Shown in pieces: positions 32,887 through 44,631 of a DNA stretch of 64,000 nt. Origin of the DNA: Tubulanus polymorphus (taxonomy: Eukaryota; Nemertea; Palaeonemertea; Tubulaniformes; Tubulanidae); contig NC_134027.1 of assembly GCF_964204645.1 (NCBI RefSeq), forward strand, positions 15,240,485 through 15,304,484. The letters run 5' to 3'. A model generated the notes under the pieces. The model did no database searches, was not told the origin of the DNA, and was given only the letters and a program-made list of their open reading frames with translations. A program made the position numbers and the translations under genes. The number at the start of each line of letters is the position of its first letter. The first letter of the stretch is position 1.

Positions 32887-34180
32887 CACATAATGAATTG
32901 TCGTTGTATCATGGTAAGTTTTAAAAATGGATGAGACATGAATTGAAGTCAATCCAGGTTTAATTGTTGGTGATTTGTGTATTGATTCAATTTCAGAAAG
33001 TAACGTCAATCACGAATCAAAGAGATTAACAAATCCAGCACTAATCGTCATGAAATTAGATTCCAAATAACGATGAAACTTCTTGATTCTGAGATGATGA
33101 GGTTTAAAGAGCTGGAATTTATGAATAACTACACGAGCGAGCATGGATTTAGGCCTTCTGTCTGGTTAAGACTTGGTCTTTGTGATTCGAGTTAAGTTAG
33201 AGATATCAGTGTCATTCTGTTGTCACACAATTTGCAATGTCACAAAATACGTATCGTCTTGTCAGGCTGTCTTAATGTTGAATAAGATTTTGTACTAGAA
33301 GTGGACAATAAATATAGAATGGCAGTAAAAAAGAGTTTTTCTTGGTGGATTTTATACTCAATTTCTAGCAAAAATCATTGGTCCATGAGGAGAGGAAAAT
33401 ATTGCGAATATCCAGATGATCTGAATCATTGGTCTTACCCAAGTCTGTCCCAACTCACTGTCTGTGTCCAGAATATAAGTAGAGATGCTGCAGTGGATCC
33501 AAATATCCGATCTCGCAAAACACTGACAAAGGAGTTCAACTATTGTCAACTTTATTCAGACTTAAGTGATTTTCACATCATAAACACAACAATTCACTGA
33601 ATATATTTCACCTACGGTTTATAAAGAAAGCATGTCCCCCTTCGACCAAGTTCCTTCAGAATAACAATCGCGGCTGAGCCCTTTTTCTTACCTACAAAAT
33701 GAATAAGTATCAATTCTCAGTTGTCTGTTTGAATTCCGAGTAAATATCAGCGGATTATTTCGATACTTACAGCAATTAATGCCTATTCTTCGGTCTTTGA
33801 ATCTCCTTTTGTTTGCGGTTTACATTTATGATTCATAGATAATCAGCTGATTTACTGTAATCAATCATTCCAGCTCGATTTTGATATTACTCCTAGTTTC
33901 GCTTATTCGATGAGACGCCATTTTAACCCGGAAGTAACTCGATACTGACATGTTTGACATGCATGGAAAATGTAAAATGGAGGATGGGATCAACCAGGTG
34001 ATCAACCGGTCTCTAACTGAGGGTAGAGACCGGCAACCAGTCTAGTTTCTTAATTTCGTAGTTTCGTACTTTAGAAGTACCCGGCTTGAGTTGATTTCTC
34101 AAATTGTGAATAAACAACATTTTAGTATTTTCAAGAGTCGTTTCAAATTTGCTTTCCTTTTCTGCCTTCAAGATTCACTC
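32887..34180. other. No recognisable gene
   Basis: Moderately AT-rich host-like DNA. Open frames of up to ~99 codons at 33,301-33,600 overlap on both strands and show no family motif. I see nothing else definable. Confidence 0.5.
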
Positions 34181-34270
34181 TTCATGACGGTGTCTGACGG
34201 TGTCTGGCGGCTCCTGGCGGTGTCTGACGGTTTCTGGCGGTTCCTGACGGTGTCTGACGGCTCCTGACGG
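34181..34270 (+). repeat. Nine-unit 10-bp tandem repeat
   Basis: Nine consecutive decamers of the form YNYCTGRCGG (TGTCTGACGG, CTCCTGGCGG and so on) in perfect 10-bp register. Confidence 0.9.
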
Positions 34271-34282
34271 TGTTTAGTATGA

Positions 34283-34560
34283 CCGGTATTGGAAATCCCG
34301 ATAGTGGCAATCAATTCAAATCAAATCAATAAATTCTCCGGTTCGCGATTTAAATCATCAAAGATTTTACTATAAAACACGTTTTCAAAGTCAACAAGGT
34401 AATTAATTTATTCATTTTAGTACAAAGGTTTGATTTGACACTAAAATCAGTTGTTGCATTGCACTTAACAGGAGTTAACCTCTAGGCCCTATATGATACT
34501 TTAGCGTCAGACAGACGTTGTTGTTGTACGGAACCGAACGACGACTGGTATTCAGACTGT
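34283..34560 (+). repeat. Segmental repeat, partial copy 1
   Basis: GGTATTGGAAATCCCGATAGTGGC ... to ACTGGTATTCAGACT. The same text recurs at 35,944-36,210 and, truncated, at 38,060-38,166. Confidence 0.85.
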
Positions 34561-34724
34561 AAATGTCTATTTCAACCTGACTTGAGAGCATTCCAGGTGG
34601 CCTAGCTCAGTCAGTTTAAGTAGTACATACCTGATAAAAGTCTTATTAGGACCAGAAAGCACTGGCAGCTGACCAAAAATATCGTTTTTTTATCCACTTT
34701 AATTTAAAGTGGATAATTTTAGAC

Positions 34725-35267
34725 TAATGTCTATTTATTAATTGATGAGACCTGTTTTTCTGGGATATTTTGCTTACTTTTTGGGGTACATACCTCATTT
34801 ATGTCTTAACAGAATGCCAAAAATCGCGGACAACAACTGAATATCCGATATATTTCCAGTTCTGTACCAATTAGATGGATTGGCAAAAAGACTCCTCAAG
34901 TCCAGTTGAATGAGAGAGAAAATCCTCCATTTTGTCAAATTTGTTGGTTTTGAACATTGTTACCATGCCTACGCCACCCTGATTTAGTTGTTGAGACCCC
35001 ACAAGAAAAATTACTTTTCGTAGGCATGGTGACAATGTAAAAATTCAAGAAATTTCACAAAATGGAGGATTTTCTCTCTCATTCAATTGGACTTAAGGAG
35101 TCTTTTTGCCAATCCATCTAATTGGTACAGAACTGGAAATATATTGGATATTCAGTTGTTGTCCGCGATTTTTGGCATTCTGTTAAGACATAAATGAGGT
35201 ATGTACCCCAAAAAGTAAGCAAAATATCCCAGAAAAACAGGTCTCATCCATTAATAAATAGACATTA
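34725..35267. repeat. Foldback element with ~250-bp arms
   Basis: TAATGTCTATTTATTAAT at 34,725 pairs with ATTAATAAATAGACATTA at 35,267. The arms share long blocks (GGGGTACATACCTCATTTATG; CAAAATGGAGGATTTTCTCTC), and the loop is ~50 bp. No coding potential. Just outside, 34,692-34,714 is a perfect short palindrome around ATCCACTTTAATTTAAAGTGGAT-type text. No clear target duplication. Confidence 0.85.
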
Positions 35268-35462
35268 AATAATCCAACGAGAATTGAGATGTTCCATTAT
35301 TGTATGAATCCGACCTATAGCCCTACTACAGACGAAACGAAAAATAGGATCCTGGCTTTGAGCCATCTGAAAGAGTTAGCCTAGTTCCGGGTCTGGAGAA
35401 TTCCCTTGTCAGTAGGCCTAACCTGTCTGTCGTTTAGTTTCACGATCGGTAGTCTAGTACCT

Positions 35463-36210
35463 AGCCGTTGTTCCGGAAACAACGTCTAGGGCAAAAGTGC
35501 TCATACAAGGTTAATTTTCGTCCCTCATTTTGAGGGACGAGGCTTTGAGTGTCTATTTCACCCCTTAAAACACTATCAACTTAGGCCTACCTCAAACTGA
35601 CTGTCCTGTAATCAGATGGAAGTTAACTATTGTTTGTGCATAAATTTGTAATCCTAAGTAGCTTTTGACGATTGAAGTAGCTCAAAACTTTTGACTAGTC
35701 GCCTCAAAAAATAGTTGAAGTGAAGCAACATAACAAATATGGCGGCTTTTCGTGGTGCATGATGGGAGTGTAAATTACGGATTCGAACTTAAACTCATCG
35801 AACTTGGTGCCAATGCAGATATTATTCTTGTTTCAACTTCTTAAGGTGAAAATTGACCAAAATTTATGCGTTTTATCAACAAAAAATAACATTTAGAGTA
35901 ATTTTAGAGAGATATATTGAATTTTCACATTTTATTGATTTAGTCCGTATTGGAAATCCCGATAGTGGCAATCAATTCAAATCAAATCAATAAATTCTCC
36001 GATTCGCGATTTAAATCATCAAAATCTTTATTTTAAAACACGTTTTCAAAGTCAACAAGGCAACTAATTAATTTATTTTAGTACAAAGGTTTGATTTGAC
36101 ACTTAAATCAATTGTTGCATTGCAATTAAGTGGAGTTAACTTCTATATGATACTTTAGCGTCAGACGTTGTACGGAACCGTAACAACGACTGGTATTCAG
36201 ACTACACGAT
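35463..36210 (+). repeat. Segmental repeat, full copy 2
   Basis: CCGTTGTTCCGGAAACAACGTCTAGG ... through TCCCTCATTTTGAGGGACGAGGC, ATATGGCGGCTTTTCGTGGTGC and the 'TTGGAAATCCCGAT' block. It is ~90% like 37,102-38,166 after removing a 489-bp insertion from the latter. No open frame is conserved between the copies. Confidence 0.85.
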
Positions 36211-36375
36211 CGGATATTTTCACGTTGGTATAAGCTTATCCGATTATAAAAAGCTTACCACCAACGATTAGGTAACTAACTAGAGAATTCCCTGGTGACA
36301 ACGAGACGGAACCAAAATCCAAGAATTGGATCCCAGATATTATAAGTTGAACCGCACGGGTACGGGTATGTGAAG

Positions 36376-36796
36376 TATAAGAATCGAAGTGGCTACTCGT
36401 ACGGACCCGTACGAATAATTCCGTAGGCTATTCGTACGCACCCGTACGGATTACTCTGGTTTGTACGGGAAGGGATAGGGTTAGGGTAAGGTGAGGCTAT
36501 AGGCCTATGTAGTTAAAACATTCGGTCGACTGTCAGCGAGCTCGGTGGTCTAGTGGCATGATGCTGCGCTAGTAATTTACTGGCCCGATTTCGAGTCTCG
36601 CTCGATCCGCTCTATTTTTCTCTAACTCTATTCTCCACACTTTCCTTGAATTTTCTTAGTCGCGCACCTCTGTCGCATGCGCGGCGTTCATCAGCCAATC
36701 AGCGACAGTTATTAGCGTACAGATCCTAGTTCCGTACGAATAGCCTCCAGAGTAATCCTTTTGAGTCCGTACGAGTCGCCACAGTGTATAAGAATG
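36376..36796. repeat. Repeat with inverted flanks around a tRNA-like core
   Basis: The flanks at 36,376-36,463 and 36,717-36,796 are inverted relatives (GTATAAGAATCG...ACTCGTACGGAC / GTCCGTACGAGTCG...GTATAAGAAT-type; both contain GGCTATTCGTACG and GGATTACTCTGG). The core contains the tRNA-like stretch at 36,541-36,612. Confidence 0.6.
36541..36612 (+). tRNA. tRNA-like sequence (SINE head or relic)
   Basis: TGGTCTAGTGGCATGATGC resembles a polymerase III A box, and ATTTCGAGTCTCGC a B box, at tRNA-like spacing. I cannot pair a clean acceptor stem or name an anticodon. A tRNA-derived repeat is likelier than a working tRNA gene. Confidence 0.35.
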
Positions 36797-37101
36797 GCCT
36801 GGACAGGCGCCAAAAAATCACTATTATCAAAGCAATGTGGTGCAGCCAACATGGAAATGGAGCCCAAAAGATAGGCCTACCGAAACATTGCCAAAGAACA
36901 CCCGGCCCCATCCCAGAATACGAAGACCGGGGTACCTAAATAGGCCTAATGAGAATAGAATGGCTTAATGCTTAAAGTCAAAGTGTAGATCAAGTGTTCT
37001 CGCTGGTTCAAAATTAAAGCATGGCAGCAGAGTCCTCCTTATTACGGAGACGACACAATTTACCGAGATGAACCAAGATGACATGAAATCCTATAGGCCT
37101 A

Positions 37102-38166
37102 GCAGTTGTTCTACAAACAACATCTAGGGTGAAAGTGCTCATATAAGGTTAATTTTCGTCCCTCATTTTGAGGGACTACTGTCTGTCACACCTACTCTCC
37201 GTGCGATGTTTGGTCTGTAATTTCGTTAATAATCGGTTTATCTCTAAATATTATGCATCAATTTGTTCCGTAAGGAATTTGCATTCAGAAATAAATCCTG
37301 AAGTGGCATAGATTTGTTTGTATTTTCATCTATCAGCGATAGTTTACCTAGCATAAGCTCGCGTAATGCTGAAAAACGGCTTTTATGGCCCATCACATGA
37401 CTGTATTTTGATATGCTAATGAGCAGGTGATGACGTCTCTGTAACGTTTCCAAGCGTCCGCGTAGCGGATTTTTTCAGCATTACGTGAGCGTATGTTAAG
37501 TAAACTATCGCTCAAATGAAAACTAAAACAACTTCAGTAAAAATTGTTGTTTATTTCTGAATGCAAAGTCCTCACTGAACAAATTGATGCGTAATAAAGG
37601 TAGATAAACTGTTTATTCATGAAATTACGGACCAAAACGTCGCACGCAGAGCATGTGTGACAGCCAGTAGGCTTTGAGCGTCTATTTCACCCCTTAAAAC
37701 ACCATCAACCTACCTCAAATTGACTGTTCTGTAATCAGATGGAAGTTAACTATTGTTTGTGCTTAAATTAGTTATCCTAAGTAGCTTTTGACGATCGTAG
37801 TAGCTTAAAACTTTTGACTAGACGCCTCAAAAAATAGTTGAAATGAAGCAACATAACAAATATGGCGGCATTTCGTGGTGCATGATGGGAGTGTAAATTA
37901 CGGATTGGGACTTGAACTTGGACTGACATTGATGCCAATGCAGATATTATTCTGGTTTCAAATTCTTAAGGTTAAATTGATCAAAAGTTATGCATTTTAT
38001 CAACAAAAAAATAACATTTAGAGTCATTTAAGAGAGACGTATTGAATTTTTATTAATTTAGTCCGTAGGCCTACTTGAAATCCTGATTGTGGCAATCAAA
38101 TCAAATCAATAAATTCTCCGGTTCGCGATTTAAATCATCAAAAATATTATTATAAAACACGTTTTC
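37102..38166 (+). repeat. Segmental repeat, copy 3 (interrupted)
   Basis: Matches copy 2 (35,463-36,210) on both sides of a 489-bp MITE. Its last block stops at AACACGTTTTCGAA. Confidence 0.8.
37179..37667. mobile_element. Foldback MITE with TA duplication (Tc1/mariner-like)
   Basis: Inverted ends CTGTCTGTCACACCTACTCTCC and, read inwards from the right, CTGGCTGTCACACATGCTCTGC. The inverted similarity runs for more than 200 bp per side. TA flanks both ends (37,177-37,178; 37,668-37,669). The uninterrupted paralogue at ~35,545 shows the empty site. It has no coding capacity, so it is non-autonomous. Confidence 0.8.
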
Positions 38167-39475
38167 GAATGGGTGAGTGCAAAAAATGGCCTGGCCCTTT
38201 GGCTTGGCCTGGCCCTTCTATTTGTTTGTTTTGGCCTACGGATTATAACCTTGGCCTTCAATCGGGAGTTCAAAACATGGCCTGGCCAAAATATTTGGGT
38301 TCGAATCCCAAATTATCAGGTCTGCTACCGTTTTTCTATGAGGCAAGTGAGGCGGCCACTTCCAAGGCATCTGCTCGGGTTTTAACGACAAAACAGAATA
38401 AACGCCCATTTATTGGAATCGATTTCAAAATATTAGGCCTATTTGTTGTTTACTTTTGTCATAATTACAAATGTAAATAGGCCTACATGTAATTATTTTT
38501 AATAGAAACCATCAGTAAAGCATCCAGGTCTTAAAGCCACGTTATTTCAAATTCAAATTTATTCATAGTAAATTTTGCTCAAATCTCAGTAATCACAACA
38601 ATTATACTATGCTTCCTTGAAACAGTAAAGCTCAGTAGGCCTACAGGTCGCGTCCAACTCAATAAACACTTCAAGCGACCTAGGAAGGATCTCCTATCCA
38701 CTGCGGCATCCGAGACGCTCACTCCGAATATGAAGCTTGAGTCCAGCTTACGTATAAGAATGTGTAATAAACAGGCATTTAGTGAATATCCCGTGGATTT
38801 GGTAAAGATCGGTATGTACTGTAGGAAAAATAGAATATTGATAAATGGTTGGGACCAGCAGCCGAATCACTGGTAATAGTAATAAATCTATTTATTGATA
38901 CCTCGTCACCACAACAGCTTTTCTCCGCTGCATCAGTTTGGCATGTTTAGTTCAGGCCTATACGACTCGGTACTCTAATGATTTATCATAGTTAATATCC
39001 GATAAAGAAACTAACCCGCGGCCAGATCACTGGCAGTAATAAATTTATTTTTGTACCTGCTTTCATTCTCATGGCGAGGAGAACTCGCAGTGGATCCGCA
39101 GAACGATATAGACACAAGTTGATTCATCGATCTTTACCGCTCCACAGTGCTTGTAATATTAAGAGTAGTAAATTATATCCTGTGGATCGGTAAATGTACT
39201 GATGAAGAAAATGGGTAATTGTTAGAATTTACTGTTTGAAGACCGCTGCTGAATGTGACGTCTTGCGGCAATAAATTTGTTTATTTACACTTGAATTGGT
39301 AATCGAAGTGACAAGCAGCCTCCGATGGATTTCAGGATGACAACTCAGAAAAACATGTTGCCTCATGGAATGGGGCCCAATTTTCGATGTTTACGGCCCG
39401 GCCCGACAGTTCTTTTGTAACGTTGATTCATGATAATGCGAGTATTTGTAGATCGAAGTGGGCTGAAGGATATCA
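38167..39475. other. No recognisable gene
   Basis: Contains GGCCTGGCC-rich text at 38,190-38,290 and a GGGTTCGAATCCCA box at ~38,295 that resembles a polymerase III B box without a convincing partner. Short phrases about TTTGGTAAAGATC/GATCGGTAAATG recur at 38,800 and 39,190. No supported open frame. Confidence 0.4.
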
Positions 39476-39480
39476 TACGG

Positions 39481-39694
39481 TGTCACACCCCTCTAACTAT
39501 CAATTGGTATACTGGTGTGTTCCTTCAACCAAAATGTTTAATCTACTGTAACGTCATGTATATATGAAATACTGTAACACAAATTCAGTTCTCAAACTGC
39601 TGAATAAAGCATACGAATGTCTGTACTCTGCTGCTCAGTCTTTGGTATATTTCGCTGTGGATCTCAACTGGTCATTTCTGTCCAAGCCATAACA
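39481..39694 (+). mobile_element. Solo LTR (214 bp)
   Basis: Starts TGTCACACCC and ends CCATAACA, with a 5-bp direct duplication TACGG on both sides (39,476-39,480; 39,695-39,699). Inside are a TATATATGAAATA stretch and an AATAAAGC signal, as expected of U3 and R parts. No internal region is present, so it is the product of LTR-LTR recombination. The retroelement family cannot be told from the LTR alone. Confidence 0.75.
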
Positions 39695-39784
39695 TACGGA
39701 TTGTATCAGCAACAGTGGCAAGGTAATGAAGCCTATGTTTTTTTAGTGAAAATAGTGTGACATAAAATAATGATAATAAGAAAC

Positions 39785-39950
39785 ATGCGAATCTCAATAG
39801 GGCTTTCTGTGAAGTAACAGAAAACCCTAATAATGATAGGCCTAATGCGAATATCAATAGGGTTTTCTGTGAAGAAACAGAAAACCCAAATAATCAGTGC
39901 AATTGCAATAGGGTTTCTGCTTGCAGCAGAAACCCTAATAATAAATAAAC
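39785..39950 (+). repeat. Three tandem hairpin units, 60-bp period
   Basis: Each unit holds CAATAGGGxTTTCTGTGAAGxAACAGAAAACCC, a stem of ~10 bp, at 39,797-39,828, 39,857-39,888 and 39,906-39,935. The third stem differs (GGGTTTCTGCTTGCAGCAGAAACCC), yet both arms changed together and it still pairs. Confidence 0.8.
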
Positions 39951-40109
39951 AGAAGACCTAACATTATGTTCAAACATTACACACATGGCATTTGTTTTGT
40001 AAATAGACTGTATTGGCCAATCGCGGAACAGGAATAGGGTCACGTGATCTAATCAACATTTTCTCATTCTGTCTGCCTCGTTTTCATCACATTTTTATCT
40101 GCAATCATC

Positions 40110-40465
40110 GGCCCATATTGGCACCTAGGCATATTTTGTTACTATGATCAATTGAAAAGTTGTAGCTCATGACGTGTTCTATGATTATGGTTAGTTTCAA
40201 AGTCATTGGGCTTTGCATACGGTCACCAGGGGGCATTGTAGAGTAGAATAACTTTGTATTTCCATATTATAGTGGTAACTTGGCATATGTTGTTAGCACA
40301 ATCGATTTCAAAATGCTGCTGACATCTTCTACAATTGTGGTGAGTTTCAAGGTCATTGAATTTTTCAAGGTCATTGGATAGGGGCGTTGAATATTGAAAT
40401 TGTTAGATTGTTGAGCATTTGAAACCATTTCCAAGTGGGCATGGTGTCCCTGGACCCCTAGTTTT
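40110..40465 (+). repeat. Dispersed repeat family R1, copy B (5'-truncated)
   Basis: Has about two of the ~155-bp internal units and the family 3' end GGGCATGGTGTCCCTGGACCCCTAGTTTT, but not the hairpin head. Confidence 0.8.
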
Positions 40466-42593
40466 CGTAGTTGATAGAATGCCATGACATTTCACAAACT
40501 ACACATTAAGATGTAGGAGAATATGCCACATGATGGAGTCTGTCACCTGAATAGTCACAGTGACAGTCTACTGAAAAGCTGCAATTCTGCTGAAATAACT
40601 TTCTTATTCGGAATGCTTTGAAAGATGTGTGTTATCCTTTTACTATGACTTTTCTCATATTAACCGATTAGCACTCGGGAATTGCACTAGGTAGTGTCAA
40701 TTACTCCTCAGAAATTTCAAGGTAAAATCTAAGTTCATCGCGATACCAGATACCAAATAGGAGGATGTTGATTTCTGGTTGGTATTTGGTATTTCGAGGA
40801 CTTGGGTGTGTAGTTTATCATAAGCTATTGGGTTCGAATCCCACTATAACCGTTTTTGTGCAGCATACGAAAAAAGTGCCAGGGCGGATTCGGGCGGCTT
40901 GAGGAGTAATAGGCAGGGCGGATACGGGCGGCTTGAGTGCTAATGGGTAAAGAAGTTCAAGATGATATTCTCTATCAAGATGATATTCTCTATGTCAACG
41001 GTCTGGCTGATCAATTATCATTCGTATCCTTAATAGCCTACACTATGCTCAAATCTATTTTTAGCACACTCAAATGCAATTTCAGTAGCCTGTAATTTCA
41101 CTACTATTAGGCGAATTGAACGGATTAAGCAAAAATATATTGTTTTTCTTTATGGTGTGCAAAGTTGATAGCCGTGGGTTTCATAGAAATTTACCAAAAA
41201 GTTTCAAAAATTCGATTTATTTGAGCACGTTTTTTTATGCAGCATCTTTAACTTTCCAAAATAACACATGTGAAAATTCAATGCTATTTACGTCGGAAGA
41301 ACTTTATATCGCCAAGATCCGATGCTTTTTTCGGTAGTTATGGGCTTTCAAAGACGAAACCCCTCGAAATCTTGGTTATATAAAATTTGTGTTGACCCGG
41401 TTTTGACTTCAATCATGACGTCATAACATTGAAAGAGGTGGATCAGCTGGTGCGTGTTATTTCACAAACAAAATGGCGGCACGATTGATTAGGTTGATAT
41501 TCATCATTTCTAGCTCGAATACTGATACTCGAGGTGTATGATAAAACGATTTATTGTGTGCGATGTGTTCAATGATTCATCTAGTTTTTATTCCTGTGCG
41601 TGAGGTAACGTTGCATCAAGATATCTGACGAAAATGTGGTTCCAAAATAGGGAAATTTACTTCCGTGTTCGTCACACGGCTGATTTACTGATAGCATCGG
41701 ATTTTAGAGATGAGTTAGCTATATACACGACTGGAACACGACTGGAACTTGTTTTATCATCATTATTTAAAGCATAAGGGAGTGTTATGGAGTCTGATTA
41801 TTAGTATTAGTTTGTTAACTGTGGCACAGAAAACAGTCGTTTTTTGTGCCGTCGTTTTCAGGCAATATAGCCTTATACTCTTGTGTTCACTGCGTGTATG
41901 TATCAGTTATAGAGTATGCATGCCACGGCATAGATCGCACATAACAACGATATGTCTGAGTGAAGATGTAAGCTACTTAAAGAAATCCTATCGTGAAATA
42001 ATTAAAAACCATGTCAGTCGATAGACTTTGTTCCGTCAGTAACCGGCGCTGACTGGCCTCAAATTTGAAGAACTTCGGAGCATCTGTCCGTATTGGTCGG
42101 CATATGATAATGAAGAACCTCTGATGAAACCCAGGCTCTCACCAAGTTTGTACCGTATCTTAACAGGTCACTCATAGTTTTAAATGTTTTACATCATTCA
42201 AGGGATACATTAGAATTATGAAAATTTGTTCAGACAAAAGGCCCATAATCAATTTTTCGAAGATTTCATTCTCGTAAAGTCAGTTATCACTAAAAGTTCA
42301 CACTGACCAAAATTGAGTCCTTTTCATATATTTTTTCTTGTTTAATTTTCAATGAAATTAATTTTTTGCATACCAGTAGCCTACGTCACAGAGTTTTTAC
42401 TTCCCCACACCAGTTTGGCAAGCCACTAGACCATTGGTCCTTTATTGGTATTATTGAGTGAATCGCGATATTCACTGGTTTTGTTAGTTTTTATGTTTAT
42501 CATATTTGTTTAGCGTGAAATCAAATGATGTAACAGTTATTTTCATGTGTTGCTACAATCAAAAGTGTAAGATATTGTCTTTCATTTGGTTTT
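40466..42593. other. No recognisable gene
   Basis: Includes GGGCGGATxCGGGCGGCTTGAG twice at 40,882-40,940 and the box GGGTTCGAATCCCACTATAACC at ~40,829, which could be a tRNA-derived fragment. Open frames at 41,116 and 41,749 lack family motifs. Confidence 0.4.
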
Positions 42594-43702
42594 TAGCCCA
42601 CTTGGGACTTTAGTCCCAGCGGGCTATTGCGTTCACTTTTCGTCCGTCGTCCGTCCGTCCATAGACGGAATCCAGTTATTTTGGGAAGTTTTGAAGACGC
42701 TTTAATGTAATGTCTTGATATTTGGGTTACACATGTATCTACCCTAGACACATCTTCTGCCCAAAAACTGGCCCTGTCACAATCAAGATGGCCGACTGGC
42801 AGCCATTGTTGTTCGCCAAAATCGACACTTTTTACACATTTTTGAACTTTCTGAGGGAAGTTTTGAAGACGCTTTGATCTATTACCTTGATCTTTCGGAT
42901 GTATGTGAATCCCCCATGGCCCATCAGCATAACAAAAATTGGGTCAATCAGACTCAAGATGACCGTCCTATGACCTTTTTTAGTGCCCAAAAATGTCAAT
43001 TTTGGCCCAAATTCTAAGTCCGGTAGCTCCCTACTGGTTTGCCATTTCTCATTGCAATTTGTGATGGGTATTCTTTGAAACGGGATGTTTTATACCTGAG
43101 ACAGGTATTTTTGATCAGCCAATTATGACGCAATTGGCGGCCATCTTGGTGTCATCAGTACTCATTCGTAGGTGGGAAAAAGTTTTTCCACATTGTATTG
43201 ATACCTAAGCCTATTTTGTTACCACAATCAATAAGAAACTTGTAGCTCTAAACGTGTTCTATGATTGTGGTGAGTTTCAAGGTCATTGGTGTTTGTATAT
43301 GGCCACCAGGGGGCGTTGAATAATACAATATCTTTGTATTTCTAAATTATATTCGTATCAATGCATATTTTGTAACCACAAACAATTGCAAAGTTGTAGC
43401 TCATGACATCATCTATGATTGTGGCAAGTTTTAAGGCCATTAGTTATTCTATATGGTCACCAGGGGGCGTTGAATAGTAGAATAACTTAGTATTTCCTTA
43501 TTATATTGGTACCTAGGCATATTTTGTAACCATGATCAATTACAAAGTTATAGTTTGTGACATGTTCTATGTGGTGAGTTTCAAGATCATTGGTTTTTGT
43601 ATATGGTCACCAGGGGGCGTTGAATATTGAAATTGTTAGATTGTTGAGCATTTGGAACCACTTCCCAAGTGGGCATGGTGTCCCTGGACCCCTAGTTATA
43701 GA
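42594..43702 (+). repeat. Dispersed repeat family R1, copy C
   Basis: The most complete copy: hairpin head TTTTTAGCCCACTTGGGACTTTAGTCCCAGC, CGTCCGTC tract, three ~155-bp units and the tail ...CCCTGGACCCCTAG. Confidence 0.85.
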
Positions 43703-43813
43703 TGAAATTATTTTTGCGTATAGTTAAGGAAACAACATGTACTTATTTTTCATGAAAATTACCAGTTGAAAGGTTGGTTCCTTTCGGGAAATACTTAAAA
43801 TTTCAATATGTGT

Positions 43814-44416
43814 TACTGTATTTTCCGGCCAATAAGCCGACTCGGCCAATAAGCCGAGGGCAGTTTTTTAGCCTAAAATACATGGATTTCATAAAGCTTC
43901 GCCCAATAAGCCGAGGCCCTTCATCAGAGATTTTAATTCACTGATTTGTCAATTAGTTTGTCTTAATTGACGATTTAAGAGGCTGACAGTAGCGCCCGAG
44001 TGCTGTGTATACTATCATCGCCGAGTGACTGTGCTATATATAGACTCACTCAGCTGATTACTATACACACAGCCATACACGCAGTACGCGGCTCACTGCT
44101 GATTTGCATATATACTAATGAATGAACTGACACGTGGTAGTACGATGAACTTGCGCGTTATATAAATGTATACCATTGCCGCTGTGCGGTGATGGAACAA
44201 TCAAAGTAAAAATAAAATAGTTCAAAATAGATTATAATTGGAAGTAAATAAATATCGACCACTTTTCTTGATTTTGACGATCATTGAGAGCATTAGAGTG
44301 GCATAGATCAGGAAGTGATTTTTTATGTCAGATCGTATCCGCCCAATAAGCCGATCACGATATTTTGGGTAAAAATCTGAGGCTAGAAAATCGGCTTATT
44401 GGCCGGAAAATACGGT
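43814..44416. mobile_element. MITE with CYGTATTTTCCGGCC inverted ends
   Basis: The left end TACTGTATTTTCCGGCCAATAAGCCGA and the right end read inwards TACCGTATTTTCCGGCCAATAAGCCGA match for ~27 bp. A second CCAATAAGCCGA lies inside each end. TA at each edge may be the duplication. About 600 bp, no coding frame. Confidence 0.75.
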
Positions 44417-44631
44417 ACTAGGGAAAAAAATTTAGGGTGATGAAATCATGATTAAAAAATTTAACAAAGTGACCTAGGTTAGAATTGTTTTCAACACACT
44501 TAGTCGATCTGTTACATCTGAAGTCCAGAAATTGGTCCACCTTATTCGAAAATTGTGGTCAGTGCCAGGTTGGCCATCCATTTTGAATTTCTTATCAGCA
44601 TGATACAGCCTTCTATTTTCGATGGATTTTT

